This document shows, one piece after another, positions 1 to 7,442 of a stretch of 64,000 nucleotides of DNA. The translations under genes and the position numbers were made by a program. Numbering within the stretch: position 1 is the stretch's first letter; every line of letters begins with the position of its first letter. Source of the stretch: Nostoc sp. NMS9 (GTDB lineage: Bacteria > Cyanobacteriota > Cyanobacteriia > Cyanobacteriales > Nostocaceae); NCBI RefSeq assembly GCF_017114995.1, contig NZ_JABXKL010000091.1, positions 1 to 64,000 on the forward strand, read 5' to 3'. The notes under the pieces were generated by a model that did not search any database, was not told the DNA's origin, and saw only the letters and a list, made by a program, of their open reading frames with translations.

Positions 1-1
1 A

Positions 2-1228
2 CTGCCACCAGAGTTGTTGCCAGAAGCCCTTGCTGCTGCCAGGGCAATACAGGATGAGTCTTCTCGTGCCTATGCCTTGAGTGCCTTAGCCCAGAAACTG
101 CCACCAGAGTTGTTGCCAGAAGCCCTTGCTGCTGCCAGGGTGATTCAGGATGAGTCTTCTCGTGCCAATGCCTTGAATGCCTTAGTCCAGAAACTGCCAG
201 ATATATTGCCAGAAGCCCTTGCTGCTGCCAGGGTGATTCAGGATGAGTCTTCTCGTGCCAATGCCTTGAATGCCTTAGTCCAGAAACTGCCAGATATATT
301 GCCAGAAGCCCTTGCTGCTGCCAGGGTGATTCAGGATGAGTCTTCTCGTGCCAATGCCTTGAATGCCTTAGTCCAGAAACTGCCAGATATATTGCCAGAA
401 GCCCTTGCTGCTGCCAGGGTGATTCAGGATGAGTCTTCTCGTGCCAATGCCTTGAATGCCTTAGTCCAGAAACTGCCAGATATATTGCCAGAAGCCCTTG
501 CTGCTGCCAGGGCAATACAGTCTGAGTCTTCTCGTGCCAAAGCCTTGAGTGCCTTAGCCCAGAAACTGCCACCAGAGTTGTTGCCAGAAGCCCTTGCTGC
601 TGCCAGGGCAATACAGGATAAGTCTTCTCGTGTCTATGCCTTGAGTGCCTTAGCCCAGAAACTGCCAGATATATTGCCAGAAGCCCTTGCTGCTGCCAGG
701 GCAATACAGTCTGAGTCTTCTCGTGCCTATGCCTTGAGTGCCTTAGCCCAGAAACTGCCAGATATATTGCCAGAAGCCCTTGCTGCTGCCAGGGCAATAC
801 AGGATGAGTCTTCTCGTGCCTATGCCTTGAGTGCCTTAGCACAGAAACTGCCACCAGAGTTGTTGCCAGAAGCCCTTGCTGCTGCCAGGGCGATTCAGGA
901 TGAGTCTTCTCGTGCCTATGCCTTGAGTGCCTTAGCCCAGAAACTGCCAGATATATTGCCAGAAGCCCTTGCTGCTGCCAGGGCAATACAGTCTGAGTCT
1001 TCTCGTGCCTATGCCTTGAGTGCCTTAGCTGACAGTTTGTCACAAATGCCATCTACCGAACTTTTCCCCCTTTGGCAAGATATACTTCATCAGCTATCCC
1101 TTCGCACTCGCCCTAATTTGCTGCAAGATATCAAAGTATTGTTTCCAGTTACCTTTGCATTAGGTGGCGAAGCAGCAACGGTAGAAATTGCCCATGCAAT
1201 TGTGGATGTGGGGCGATGGTGGAAATAA
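2..1228 (+). CDS. Helical tandem-repeat protein, 5' end outside window
   Basis: The reading frame is already open at the left edge, so the true start lies upstream and the gene is partial. Eleven copies of a 31-32 residue unit (core LPEALAAAR, SSRA, ALSALAQKLP) are followed by about 70 residues of non-repeated C-terminus ending in DVGRWWK. Each unit looks like two amphipathic helices, as in TPR or HEAT-like solenoids, so a protein-binding role is likely. Units end either PDI or PPEL, which makes them 31 or 32 residues. In filamentous cyanobacteria I recall such repeats at the C-terminus of large multidomain, often NTPase-bearing, proteins, but the N-terminal part is not visible, so no function is assigned. 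Confidence 0.75.
   Translation: MPPELLPEALAAARAIQDESSRAYALSALAQKLPPELLPEALAAARVIQDESSRANALNALVQKLPDILPEALAAARVIQDESSRANALNALVQKLPDILPEALAAARVIQDESSRANALNALVQKLPDILPEALAAARVIQDESSRANALNALVQKLPDILPEALAAARAIQSESSRAKALSALAQKLPPELLPEALAAARAIQDKSSRVYALSALAQKLPDILPEALAAARAIQSESSRAYALSALAQKLPDILPEALAAARAIQDESSRAYALSALAQKLPPELLPEALAAARAIQDESSRAYALSALAQKLPDILPEALAAARAIQSESSRAYALSALADSLSQMPSTELFPLWQDILHQLSLRTRPNLLQDIKVLFPVTFALGGEAATVEIAHAIVDVGRWWK
14..1030 (+). repeat. 93/96-bp coding tandem repeats
   Basis: The eleven protein repeats are also DNA repeats of 93 or 96 bp. Four consecutive units (about 110-480) with the VIQ...NALNALVQ variant look identical or nearly so at DNA level, spaced exactly 93 bp, which indicates very recent unit duplication. 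The array is likely to vary in copy number between strains and to be prone to assembly collapse. Confidence 0.9.
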
Positions 1229-1282
1229 TTTATAATTCGTAATTCGTACCTCGGCTTCGCTCGGCAACCTAATTCGTAATTT
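1229..1282. repeat. STRR heptamer array AATTCGT, interrupted
   Basis: AATTCGTAATTCGTA appears directly after the stop codon and again at the right end. Between them lies an insert of about 20 bp (cctcggcttcgctcggcaac). Heptamer arrays of this kind are characteristic of Nostocales intergenic DNA. The same AATTCGT unit recurs near 49357. Confidence 0.7.
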
Positions 1283-1384
1283 AAGAGAGTTAGATTTAAC
1301 TTGCATCTGTAGCTTGATTTTGGTCAATTGGTATAAGGGATGCAGGATCTATAGTTTTAAACGAAGTGCGATCGCCTTTTACAG

Positions 1385-1445
1385 CTACTCAACCCAATTC
1401 TCTAACAACAGCGCTGAATGCCAGGTATCGAATTTACAAACTCTC
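1385..1445 (-). pseudogene. VapC PIN-toxin C-terminal remnant
   Basis: Read on the minus strand just after the vapB stop, one frame gives REFVNSIPGIQ and a shifted frame gives LLLENWVE followed by a stop. Together these match the usual C-terminal end of VapC toxins (NTREF..VPGL...ENWVE). The rest of the toxin is missing. The pattern fits a deletion that removed nearly all of vapC plus a frameshift. This is a short match by eye. Confidence 0.5.
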
Positions 1446-1661
1446 TCTGGTGTCTATGAGTGAGCGATCGCAATTAGTCATAAAATCATCACAGAAATTG
1501 TCTAGACTGTCGATGAGCGATCGCCAGGGGTTATCTTGGGCAATGAGAACAATAGCGTTACCAATTTTTTTGATATAGACTTCTGTGCCAGTGAGTTGAA
1601 AATCTTCGGGCAAAATAACAACTTGGTGAGTGCCATCAGTGCTGAGTTTGGCGGTGTTCAT
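1434..1661 (-). CDS. VapB-type antitoxin, orphan
   Basis: This 75-residue protein starts MNTAKLSTDGTHQVVILPEDF and continues with GTEVYIKKIGNAIVLI, the AbrB/MazE-like swapped-hairpin DNA-binding fold of VapB antitoxins. It would normally bind and neutralise a co-encoded VapC ribonuclease and repress the shared promoter. The C-terminal half (NPWRSLIDSLDNFCDDFM) is the toxin-binding region and is present. No intact toxin follows; only a VapC-like tail overlaps its end. It may persist as a solitary regulator or as an anti-addiction module. Confidence 0.8.
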   Translation of the reverse strand: MNTAKLSTDGTHQVVILPEDFQLTGTEVYIKKIGNAIVLIAQDNPWRSLIDSLDNFCDDFMTNCDRSLIDTRESL

Positions 1662-1746
1662 AATATGATTTTTCTTTTGTTGCAGTTGCTAATCGTTAAA
1701 CTATAGCGCTTCCCACTTTTTAGCTCTAACTGAACCGTATTGGATA

Positions 1747-2115
1747 CTATTCATCAATCCAACTACTCAAAAATTCTACCTGATTCTGCATTTCTTCTGC
1801 TGACTTAGCTGCAATTAACCTCAAAATACCGCGCATTAGTTCCCCCACTGAGTAACGTTGCTGCTGTACCAAAATCATTCCTGCATGAGATTGTTCTTTG
1901 GTCAAAAAATCAGTGTGCAAACGGTAGAAATCTCTGATATTAGAACTATATAAGACAAAACCTTGTTCAGTTGCCCACGTTAGCTGTTCTTCATCTGTAT
2001 ATCCCAGCCTATTCAAATTTAGACTTGTAATCACATCTACACCACGGTTTTGTAGAGCCAGAACTAGAGAACGTGCGGTAGAATCCTCATCCATATACAA
2101 GCGAATTCGGCTCAT
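1747..2115 (-). CDS. DUF5615 PIN-like protein, probable toxin
   Basis: This 122-residue protein has the DUF5615 layout: an N-terminal LYMDEDSTARSLVLALQ strand with acidic residues (cf. the LLDE of PIN-like nucleases), then GVDVITS and the SSNIRDF motif with Asn/Asp. The family is predicted to be a toxin ribonuclease paired with DUF433 proteins. Its start overlaps the stop of the upstream DUF433 gene by 4 bp (ATGA), so the two are translationally coupled. Length is normal. Catalytic activity is inferred from the family, not shown. Confidence 0.8.
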   Translation of the reverse strand: MSRIRLYMDEDSTARSLVLALQNRGVDVITSLNLNRLGYTDEEQLTWATEQGFVLYSSNIRDFYRLHTDFLTKEQSHAGMILVQQQRYSVGELMRGILRLIAAKSAEEMQNQVEFLSSWIDE

Positions 2116-2456
2116 GAAAGTTTTTGAGTTTTATGCAGTTTCTCTAATCTGTCTCCCTCTGCCTCTTCTGCTGCAATGTCAGCGTCAATTTGGTCGCGGT
2201 TAGCATGATAATAAGCTAAAGCTGCATAAACCTGCGCTAAGGTCAAATGACTAATTTGATCTGCAATCTCTTCGGCGCTATAACCTTGTTTGTACCAAAT
2301 TGCTATGCGCCTGACTGTCACCCCTGTACCAGAAATAATCGGACAACCGCCGTGTATTTCAGGATTATGGTTAATCAGTGTGCCAATATCAGTAATAGTT
2401 GTCAAAACTTGTTCTCCGAAATTTTTTACATTATCTCTAATTTGAGCGGTTAGCAA
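2112..2456 (-). CDS. DUF433 protein, probable antitoxin
   Basis: This 114-residue protein carries the DUF433 core: TDIGTLINHNPEIHGGCPII, SGTGVTVRRIA, and YSAEEIADQISHLTLAQVYAAL, the last being a winged-helix/HTH-like region. It is the likely antitoxin and autorepressor of the DUF5615 partner just downstream. The first about 24 residues before TDIGTLI are unlike the family, so an internal start may be used. It overlaps the end of the preceding small gene by 20 bp, suggesting a three-gene operon. Confidence 0.8.
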   Translation of the reverse strand: MLTAQIRDNVKNFGEQVLTTITDIGTLINHNPEIHGGCPIISGTGVTVRRIAIWYKQGYSAEEIADQISHLTLAQVYAALAYYHANRDQIDADIAAEEAEGDRLEKLHKTQKLS

Positions 2457-2676
2457 GATATTTATCTATAATCACGTACTCACCATCTTTATATTCAGCG
2501 CGAACTGCTTGAATTTCTGCCAGTGTTTCTGCATCGTCTTCGTACAACGCTTCTTCGGCTTCAAAAATTTGTTGCTCAATTAGCTCTTGAAGTTGACGTT
2601 TTTCTGTTAAATCAAGGGAAGATATTGCTTCTGCTAAAGTTTCTAAGGAGAGTTGTAATTTAACAATGGCTGGCAT
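2437..2676 (-). CDS. Small conserved cyanobacterial protein upstream of DUF433/DUF5615
   Basis: About 79 residues starting MPAIVKLQLSLETLAEAIS. The ATG at 2676 was chosen over one 10 codons upstream because AGGAG sits five bases before it. The sequence is mostly helical and acidic (QQIFEAEEALYEDDAETLAEI). It resembles small cyanobacterial proteins found next to toxin-antitoxin pairs, but I cannot name a domain. It leads the DUF433/DUF5615 pair and overlaps it by 20 bp, so co-transcription is likely. Confidence 0.65.
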   Translation of the reverse strand: MPAIVKLQLSLETLAEAISSLDLTEKRQLQELIEQQIFEAEEALYEDDAETLAEIQAVRAEYKDGEYVIIDKYLANRSN

Positions 2677-2904
2677 TTTTCTCCTATTGGGTGTATTTTT
2701 TCGCATTTTGACACCATTATGCTGACTTTAACAGTTATATTTTTGTCAAGCCGAAAGTCTTTGGGTTGTATTTTAGGACAAATGCATCTAAATTTCACGC
2801 TTGTGTGGTGCGGCGCAGCAATTAGATTTGCCTAAACTGCGATCGCAATCGCCCAAGCATTCGATGTTATCGTAAAGAATATTAGGAATTAATTACCAAG
2901 GCAG

Positions 2905-3153
2905 ATGACTATTACTGTCAACATTGCCCAAGCAACTGCCAAATTTAGTGAACTTCTGAGTCAGGTATTGCTCGGTGAAGAAGTCGTGATTGCTGAACAG
3001 GGGATTCCAGTTGCACGTCTAGTCGCCTTTACGAATATCAGTTCTCCTCGCATTCCAGGCTTAGATAAAGGTAAAGTGTTTATTGCACCAGATTTCAACG
3101 AGCCTTTACCAGAAGAAATCTTGAGTGATTTTGAGAATTCTAACTTCCTCTAG
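2905..3153 (+). CDS. Phd/YefM-type antitoxin, orphan
   Basis: 82 residues. The N-terminus NIAQATAKFSELLSQVLLGE and EEVVIAEQGIPVARLV is the Phd/YefM fold that binds DNA as a dimer and caps a toxin with its C-terminal tail. A PIN-domain toxin usually follows at once. Here the sequence after the stop (TTGCGTCTACGC) runs straight into a 21-bp tandem repeat, so the toxin is absent. The few codons could be a trace of an MRLLLDTH-type toxin start, but that is too short to claim. Confidence 0.8.
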   Translation: MTITVNIAQATAKFSELLSQVLLGEEVVIAEQGIPVARLVAFTNISSPRIPGLDKGKVFIAPDFNEPLPEEILSDFENSNFL

Positions 3154-3186
3154 TATTTGCGTCTACGCACTTCCAAACAAACTGAA

Positions 3187-3396
3187 GCAGCTACACAACT
3201 TATGGGAGCAGCTACACAACTTATGGGAGCAGCTACACAACTTATGGGAGCAGCTACACAACTTATGGGAGCAGCTACACAACTTATGGGAGCAGCTACA
3301 CAACTTATGGGAGCAGCTACACAACTTATGGGAGCAGCTTCGCAACTTATGGGAGCAGCTTCGCAACTTATGGGAGCAACTTCGCAACTTATGGGA
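3187..3396. repeat. 21-bp tandem repeat, 10 copies
   Basis: Exactly ten contiguous units of gcagctacacaacttatggg+a fill 210 bp. The first seven are identical; the last three carry C instead of A in CTACACA/CTTCGCA, and the final one has a second change. Because 21 is a multiple of 3, open frames run through it on both strands, each encoding a heptad (for example HNLWEQL). No ribosome binding site or conserved flank supports translation, so I call it a repeat. Confidence 0.95.
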
Positions 3397-3464
3397 GCAG
3401 TCTCCCTTAAAGTTTTGATGAAGCTTAGACAATTATCTCTATAAATACCAACATTTAGTAATTA

Positions 3465-3547
3465 AATTCCGAAAAATTACTGCTATAACTTGAAAAATTT
3501 ATTACAAAAATTGTGAGTTTTGCTGAACCCGAATGCAGTTGAATTGA
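3465..3547. repeat. Dispersed repeat, copy A
   Basis: About 83 bp starting TTCCGAAAAATTACTGCTAT and ending near GAATGCAGTTGAATTGAG. A clearly related copy (about 80 percent by eye) lies at 9564-9647. It sits in the upstream region of the small gene at 3587. Confidence 0.7.
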
Positions 3548-3586
3548 GCCAAGCTAGCTCTATAAGCATTTTAAAGAGGTAGTTTT

Positions 3587-3982
3587 ATGTCTCGTAAAAA
3601 ACGCACATCTCGCATTTTAGAAAAAGCTCAGTTAAGATCCGCCGGACTGAAATCAATTGTTCCAAGCATCAAATTTGATGAAGATTATAGTCTAGAAAAA
3701 TTAGTTGAATCAATCGAGCAGTTACGTAACAAAATTGATGTTTATAATACTGCTCTATCTGTAGTTGACTCTTCTAAAACTGAAATTGAAGAGATGGAAA
3801 AAAATTTGAGTCAGCTTTCTGAGAAGATGTTGATGGTGGTTGCTATTAAGTACGGCAAAGACAGCCGTGAGTATGAGATGGCGGGTGGTGTTCGCTATAG
3901 CGATCGCATCCGCAAAATCAGATCGAGCCGCTTGAAAAATGTTGCAGAACAAGCATCTGATGAAAGTGCTAAAACTGCATAA
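3587..3982 (+). CDS. Conserved cyanobacterial hypothetical protein
   Basis: 131 residues, start ATG preceded by AGAGG. The N-terminus is basic (MSRKKRTSRILEKAQLRSAG). A central segment, roughly residues 30-80 (LEKLVESIEQLRNKIDVYN...EIEEMEKNLSQLSEKML), is a predicted coiled coil. The C-terminus is basic again (RYSDRIRKIRSSRLKN). No catalytic motif or membrane segment is seen. I do not recognise a named family. It is monocistronic by context. Confidence 0.7.
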   Translation: MSRKKRTSRILEKAQLRSAGLKSIVPSIKFDEDYSLEKLVESIEQLRNKIDVYNTALSVVDSSKTEIEEMEKNLSQLSEKMLMVVAIKYGKDSREYEMAGGVRYSDRIRKIRSSRLKNVAEQASDESAKTA

Positions 3983-4000
3983 AATGCAGGATAAGGTAAG

Positions 4001-4065
4001 AGACGCAATGAATCGCCGTTTTTACAAAAGACTAATTATTGTAGAGACGGCGATTTATCGCGTCT
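4001..4065. repeat. Dispersed inverted repeat (GACGCGATTTATCGCGTC family)
   Basis: Arms at 4001-4019 and 4047-4065 pair at 17 of 19 positions. The right arm contains cggcgatttatcgcgtct. Related hairpins occur at 32830-32849 and 44904-44923, so this is a genome-dispersed palindrome and not a terminator specific to the gene before it. Confidence 0.7.
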
Positions 4066-4153
4066 TGGAGAAATCCGGGAGAAATTGTTTCCAAAGTACC
4101 ACCTCCGACTTTAGAGTGTTGAAATAACTCAAATAGCTATCTGAAGGCGAGGT

Positions 4154-5212
4154 ATGACAACAAACTTTAGTCGGCGTGAATTTATCTTGCTTGGTTCAGC
4201 AGGGTTTGGTACTAGTTTACTGCTGCAAGCTTGCAGTAATAAGCCGACGACACCAACAGCGACAACAACGGGTGGTACTGAAGGGTTTAAAATAGCGATC
4301 GCTCTCCCTGGAATGATTACCGATAAAGGCTGGAATCAATCTGGTTATGAAGGAATCAATCTAGCAAAACAAAAGCTAGGTGCAGAAACCGCCTATGTAG
4401 AAAAAGTAGCACAAGCAGATCAAACAGAAGTATTAACAGATTTTGCTCGTAAAGGCTACAATCTCATCTTCGCGCATGGTGGACAATTTGATGCCGCAAT
4501 TGAACAAGTAGCTTCACAGTTCCCCAACACATTTTTTGTGGGAGTAAATGGTAATCTCAAGGGTGAGAATATTGCTTCTTTACGAATAGATCACCTACAA
4601 GCTAGTTATTTGTGTGGCATTATCGGTGCTTCTGTAACTAAATCTAATAAATTAGCTTATATTGCCGGAGAGAAGTTTCCCGCTACCGAGGGAGAACTGC
4701 GGGGATTTGAATTAGGAGCAAAGTCTGTTAAACCAAATATCCAAATTACTTCTACTTTTACGGGTGATTGGAATGATGTTGCCAAAGCCAAGGAAGCGAC
4801 TCTGGCATTAATATCTTCTGGTGCTGATGTCATCTATCAATGGTTAGATAATGCCTCAGCCGCAGTCTTACAAACAGCAGGTGAAAAAGGAGTATATGCT
4901 TTTGGTAATACCAAGGATCAATTAGACGTTGCACCAAAAGCTGTGTTAACCAGCGCTGTCAAACGCTTAGATTTAGCCATCGCTTATATAGTAGAATTAG
5001 CCAAACAAAAACAAATCAAAGGACAAATATATACAATTGGGCTAGAAAGAACAGATATCTTATTTTTAGGGAAATTCGGAGCAATCATACCGGAAGCAGT
5101 AAAGCAAAAGGTATTGAATGCAAACCAAGAAATTGTTAATAAAAAAATCGTTTTTGAAGACTGTAAACAGGCTGGTAAGGATACGCGCTGCGTGAAGAAA
5201 GCAACAACATAG
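4154..5212 (+). CDS. BMP-family ABC transporter substrate-binding lipoprotein
   Basis: 352 residues. A Tat-like N-terminus (SRREFILLG) is followed by a lipobox, LLQAC, with Cys27 as lipidation site. The mature part matches the Med/BmpA (PnrA-like) family: KIAIALPGMITDKGWNQSG, YNLIFAHGGQF, EGELRGFELGAK. Family members bind purine nucleosides outside the membrane and hand them to a YufP/YufQ-type permease. The ATPase and both permeases follow on the same strand, supporting a complete importer. A gap of about 350 bp full of repeats separates it from the ATPase gene. The exact ligand is not shown by the sequence. Confidence 0.88.
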   Translation: MTTNFSRREFILLGSAGFGTSLLLQACSNKPTTPTATTTGGTEGFKIAIALPGMITDKGWNQSGYEGINLAKQKLGAETAYVEKVAQADQTEVLTDFARKGYNLIFAHGGQFDAAIEQVASQFPNTFFVGVNGNLKGENIASLRIDHLQASYLCGIIGASVTKSNKLAYIAGEKFPATEGELRGFELGAKSVKPNIQITSTFTGDWNDVAKAKEATLALISSGADVIYQWLDNASAAVLQTAGEKGVYAFGNTKDQLDVAPKAVLTSAVKRLDLAIAYIVELAKQKQIKGQIYTIGLERTDILFLGKFGAIIPEAVKQKVLNANQEIVNKKIVFEDCKQAGKDTRCVKKATT

Positions 5213-5572
5213 GTTTAGCAGACTATATCAAAAAACTTTCTTAGTGAGGACTTTAGCCCAGATTTTGATGACTAGACTCTTGCATAAATCAACAATAAAG
5301 AACCCCACTCCGCATTTGAGTAAAGCAAACGCTCCCCTCCCCTTGGTAAGGCTACGTGTACACACAAGTTGAATTACCCCCCTTAATCCCCCCTTGCAAA
5401 GGGGGGAAAAAGATATCTAGTTCCCTCCCCTTGTAAAGGGGAGGGTTAGGGTGGGGTAAAACCCTGGTTAATAAGCTATTTCAGACTTGTGTGTACACCG
5501 TAACTTGTTAAGGGGAGGGGTTGAGGGTGGGGTGTTAGGGACTTTTGCAAGAGGTATATCAGTTTTGTGAAC
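5213..5572. repeat. Repeat-filled gap with a 143-bp inverted-repeat element
   Basis: Between 5356 and 5498 lies an element bounded by perfect 14-bp inverted repeats (GTGTACACACAAGT / ACTTGTGTGTACAC). Inside are G/C-rich palindromes of the CCCTCCCCTTG...AAAGGGGAGGG type, also seen at 34808 and 55926. The outer flanks (CTCCCCTTGGTAAG and CTTGTTAAGGGGAGG) look like the two halves of another such palindrome into which the element inserted. No gene was seen here. Confidence 0.7.
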
Positions 5573-7039
5573 ATGAACTATTTACGCTTAAACAATATTA
5601 CCAAACGCTTTGGGTCTTTTATTGCTAATGACAATATCAATCTCTCTGTTGCATCTGGAACTATTCATGCAATACTAGGCGAAAATGGTGCAGGGAAGAG
5701 TACTTTAATGAATATTATTAGTGGACTCTATCAACCTGATGCTGGTGAGATTTATCTCCAAGAACAACCAATAAAAATTACTTCACCAAATGAGGCAATT
5801 AAATTAGGCATTGGCATGATTTACCAACACTTCATGCTTATACCGAAACTTACTGTCACAGAAAATATCATTTTAGGTACAGAGAAAACTTGGCGGCTAA
5901 ATTTACAATATAAACAGCAAGAAATCACCGCATTATCTCAAGCTTATGGATTAGAAATTGACCCCACTGCCAAAGTTGAAAATTTATCTGTTGGGGCACA
6001 ACAACGAGTAGAAATTCTCAAAGTTCTCTACCGTCGAGCAAAGTTGTTGATTCTTGATGAACCTACAGCAGTTTTGACACCGCCAGAAGTAGAATCATTA
6101 ATTGCTATCTTGCGCCAATTGGCAGCCGCAGGCAACACAATCATTTTTATCAGCCATAAATTAGAAGAGGTAATGAATCTCTGTGATTCAGTCACAGTTT
6201 TGCGCCAGGGAAAGGTAGTAGCAACAATATCAACTGAAGCGGCAACACGACAGCAGTTAGCAACATTGATGGTAGGACGGGAGGTAGCTTTACAGTTAAA
6301 TAAAAGTCCGACATTACCAGGAGAAATCATCCTGTCGGTGCAAAATTTACAAGTTGCTGATGAAAGAAATATTCCGGCTGTAAATAATGTCTCTTTTGAA
6401 CTGCGGGCGGGAGAAATTTTAGGAATTGCTGGTGTAGATGGCAATGGACAGCGAGAATTAGCTGATGCCATCGCTCTTGTGCGGACTATTAAGCAGGGTA
6501 AAATTGAGTTTACGCCCAAGCATTCCTCAGTGGGCTACATCCCAGAAGATAGGCAGACAATGGGATTGGTGTTGCAATTTAGCATCGCCCAAAATTTGAT
6601 TTTAAAAGCTTTTAAATATCTGCCATTTTGTCGCCATTTTTTGTTACAACAAGAAGCGATCGCTAATCGTGCCCAAGCTGCAATGCAAGAGTTTGACATT
6701 CGAGCGAATGGAATTGATATCAAGGTAAGTCAGCTTTCGGGAGGAAATCAACAAAAAGTGGTGTTAGCGCGAGAACTGGCACAAACACCAGCTTTAATTA
6801 TCGCCATGCAACCCACCAGGGGGTTAGATGTAGGGGCGACATTAGCTGTCCAGTCTCGAATATTAACAGAACGCGATCGCGGTGCGGCAATTTTGTATAT
6901 TTCTACTGAGTTAGAAGAAGTGATGGCAATGAGCGATCGCATTGCTGTAATCTACAGAGGTGAGTTTGTGGCTATTTTGGATGCAGCCACGGCGAAGGTA
7001 GAAGATATTGGTTTGTTGATGGCTGGGGGGATACGGTGA
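5573..7039 (+). CDS. BMP-type ABC importer ATPase, two ATP-binding domains
   Basis: About 488 residues, the usual length for tandem-domain ATPases of ribose/nucleoside importers (RbsA/YufO type). Domain 1 has Walker A GENGAGKST (about 36-44), Q-loop YQHFMLIP, signature LSVGAQQR and Walker B LLILDEPTAVL. Domain 2 has a degenerate Walker A (GVDGNGQREL), signature LSGGNQQK, and IIAMQPTRGLDVGA in place of a normal Walker B, which is typical of the group, so hydrolysis is mainly in domain 1. An in-frame GTG two codons upstream (5567) is an alternative start. It energises the permeases at 7443 and 8559. Confidence 0.88.
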   Translation: MNYLRLNNITKRFGSFIANDNINLSVASGTIHAILGENGAGKSTLMNIISGLYQPDAGEIYLQEQPIKITSPNEAIKLGIGMIYQHFMLIPKLTVTENIILGTEKTWRLNLQYKQQEITALSQAYGLEIDPTAKVENLSVGAQQRVEILKVLYRRAKLLILDEPTAVLTPPEVESLIAILRQLAAAGNTIIFISHKLEEVMNLCDSVTVLRQGKVVATISTEAATRQQLATLMVGREVALQLNKSPTLPGEIILSVQNLQVADERNIPAVNNVSFELRAGEILGIAGVDGNGQRELADAIALVRTIKQGKIEFTPKHSSVGYIPEDRQTMGLVLQFSIAQNLILKAFKYLPFCRHFLLQQEAIANRAQAAMQEFDIRANGIDIKVSQLSGGNQQKVVLARELAQTPALIIAMQPTRGLDVGATLAVQSRILTERDRGAAILYISTELEEVMAMSDRIAVIYRGEFVAILDAATAKVEDIGLLMAGGIR

Positions 7040-7142
7040 CGGGGAGAGAAAATAACACGGAGAGGAAAAATTTAATCATACAAAATTTGTATGCCGAGTC
7101 TTTATATAAATGAGATTTGGAACCAAATTATAGAGGTATTAA

Positions 7143-7325
7143 ATGACTGAAGAAGAGATGAAAAAGTTACACTGTAAGATTGATGCTGGAGTCAAAGCAG
7201 CAATCGCAGCAGCAATAGAACGACATCGTAAGCTTGGTCAATCGATTAGTATTATGCGAGAAGGAAAGGTTGTAACTTTAACGCCTGATGAAATTACAGC
7301 GATTCAGAATCAGCAGAACAGTTAG
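7143..7325 (+). CDS. Small hypothetical protein inside the BMP transporter locus
   Basis: 60 residues, start ATG preceded by AGAGGT at suitable spacing. The sequence is helical at first (EEEMKKLHCKIDAGVKAAIA, then AAIERHRKLG), followed by a short strand-like REGKVVTLTPDEI. Similar short proteins are scattered in cyanobacterial genomes, some near toxin-antitoxin genes. It is set between ATPase and permease genes with gaps of about 100 bp on each side, so it looks like an insertion into the transport operon and not a transporter part. Function unknown. Confidence 0.6.
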   Translation: MTEEEMKKLHCKIDAGVKAAIAAAIERHRKLGQSISIMREGKVVTLTPDEITAIQNQQNS

Positions 7326-7442
7326 AACAAAATTTAAAACTAAAAATGATGTTTATAAATTGTTAAATTTGATTCAGCTTTGAGGAGTTAATGAACTGCA
7401 TAGGAAATCATATCTCCAAACCTAACGATCGCAAGTAATCGC

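Noticed and set aside
3187-3396. Possible CRISPR array
   Set aside because: Units are directly contiguous with no spacers, and no cas gene is present.
3125-3444. Open frames across the 21-bp repeat on both strands
   Set aside because: They arise because 21 is a multiple of 3 and the unit has no stop; no ribosome site or conserved flanking sequence supports a protein.
3939-4127. Small frame overlapping the end of the 3587 gene
   Set aside because: It covers a dispersed palindrome and overlaps a better gene; no ribosome site.
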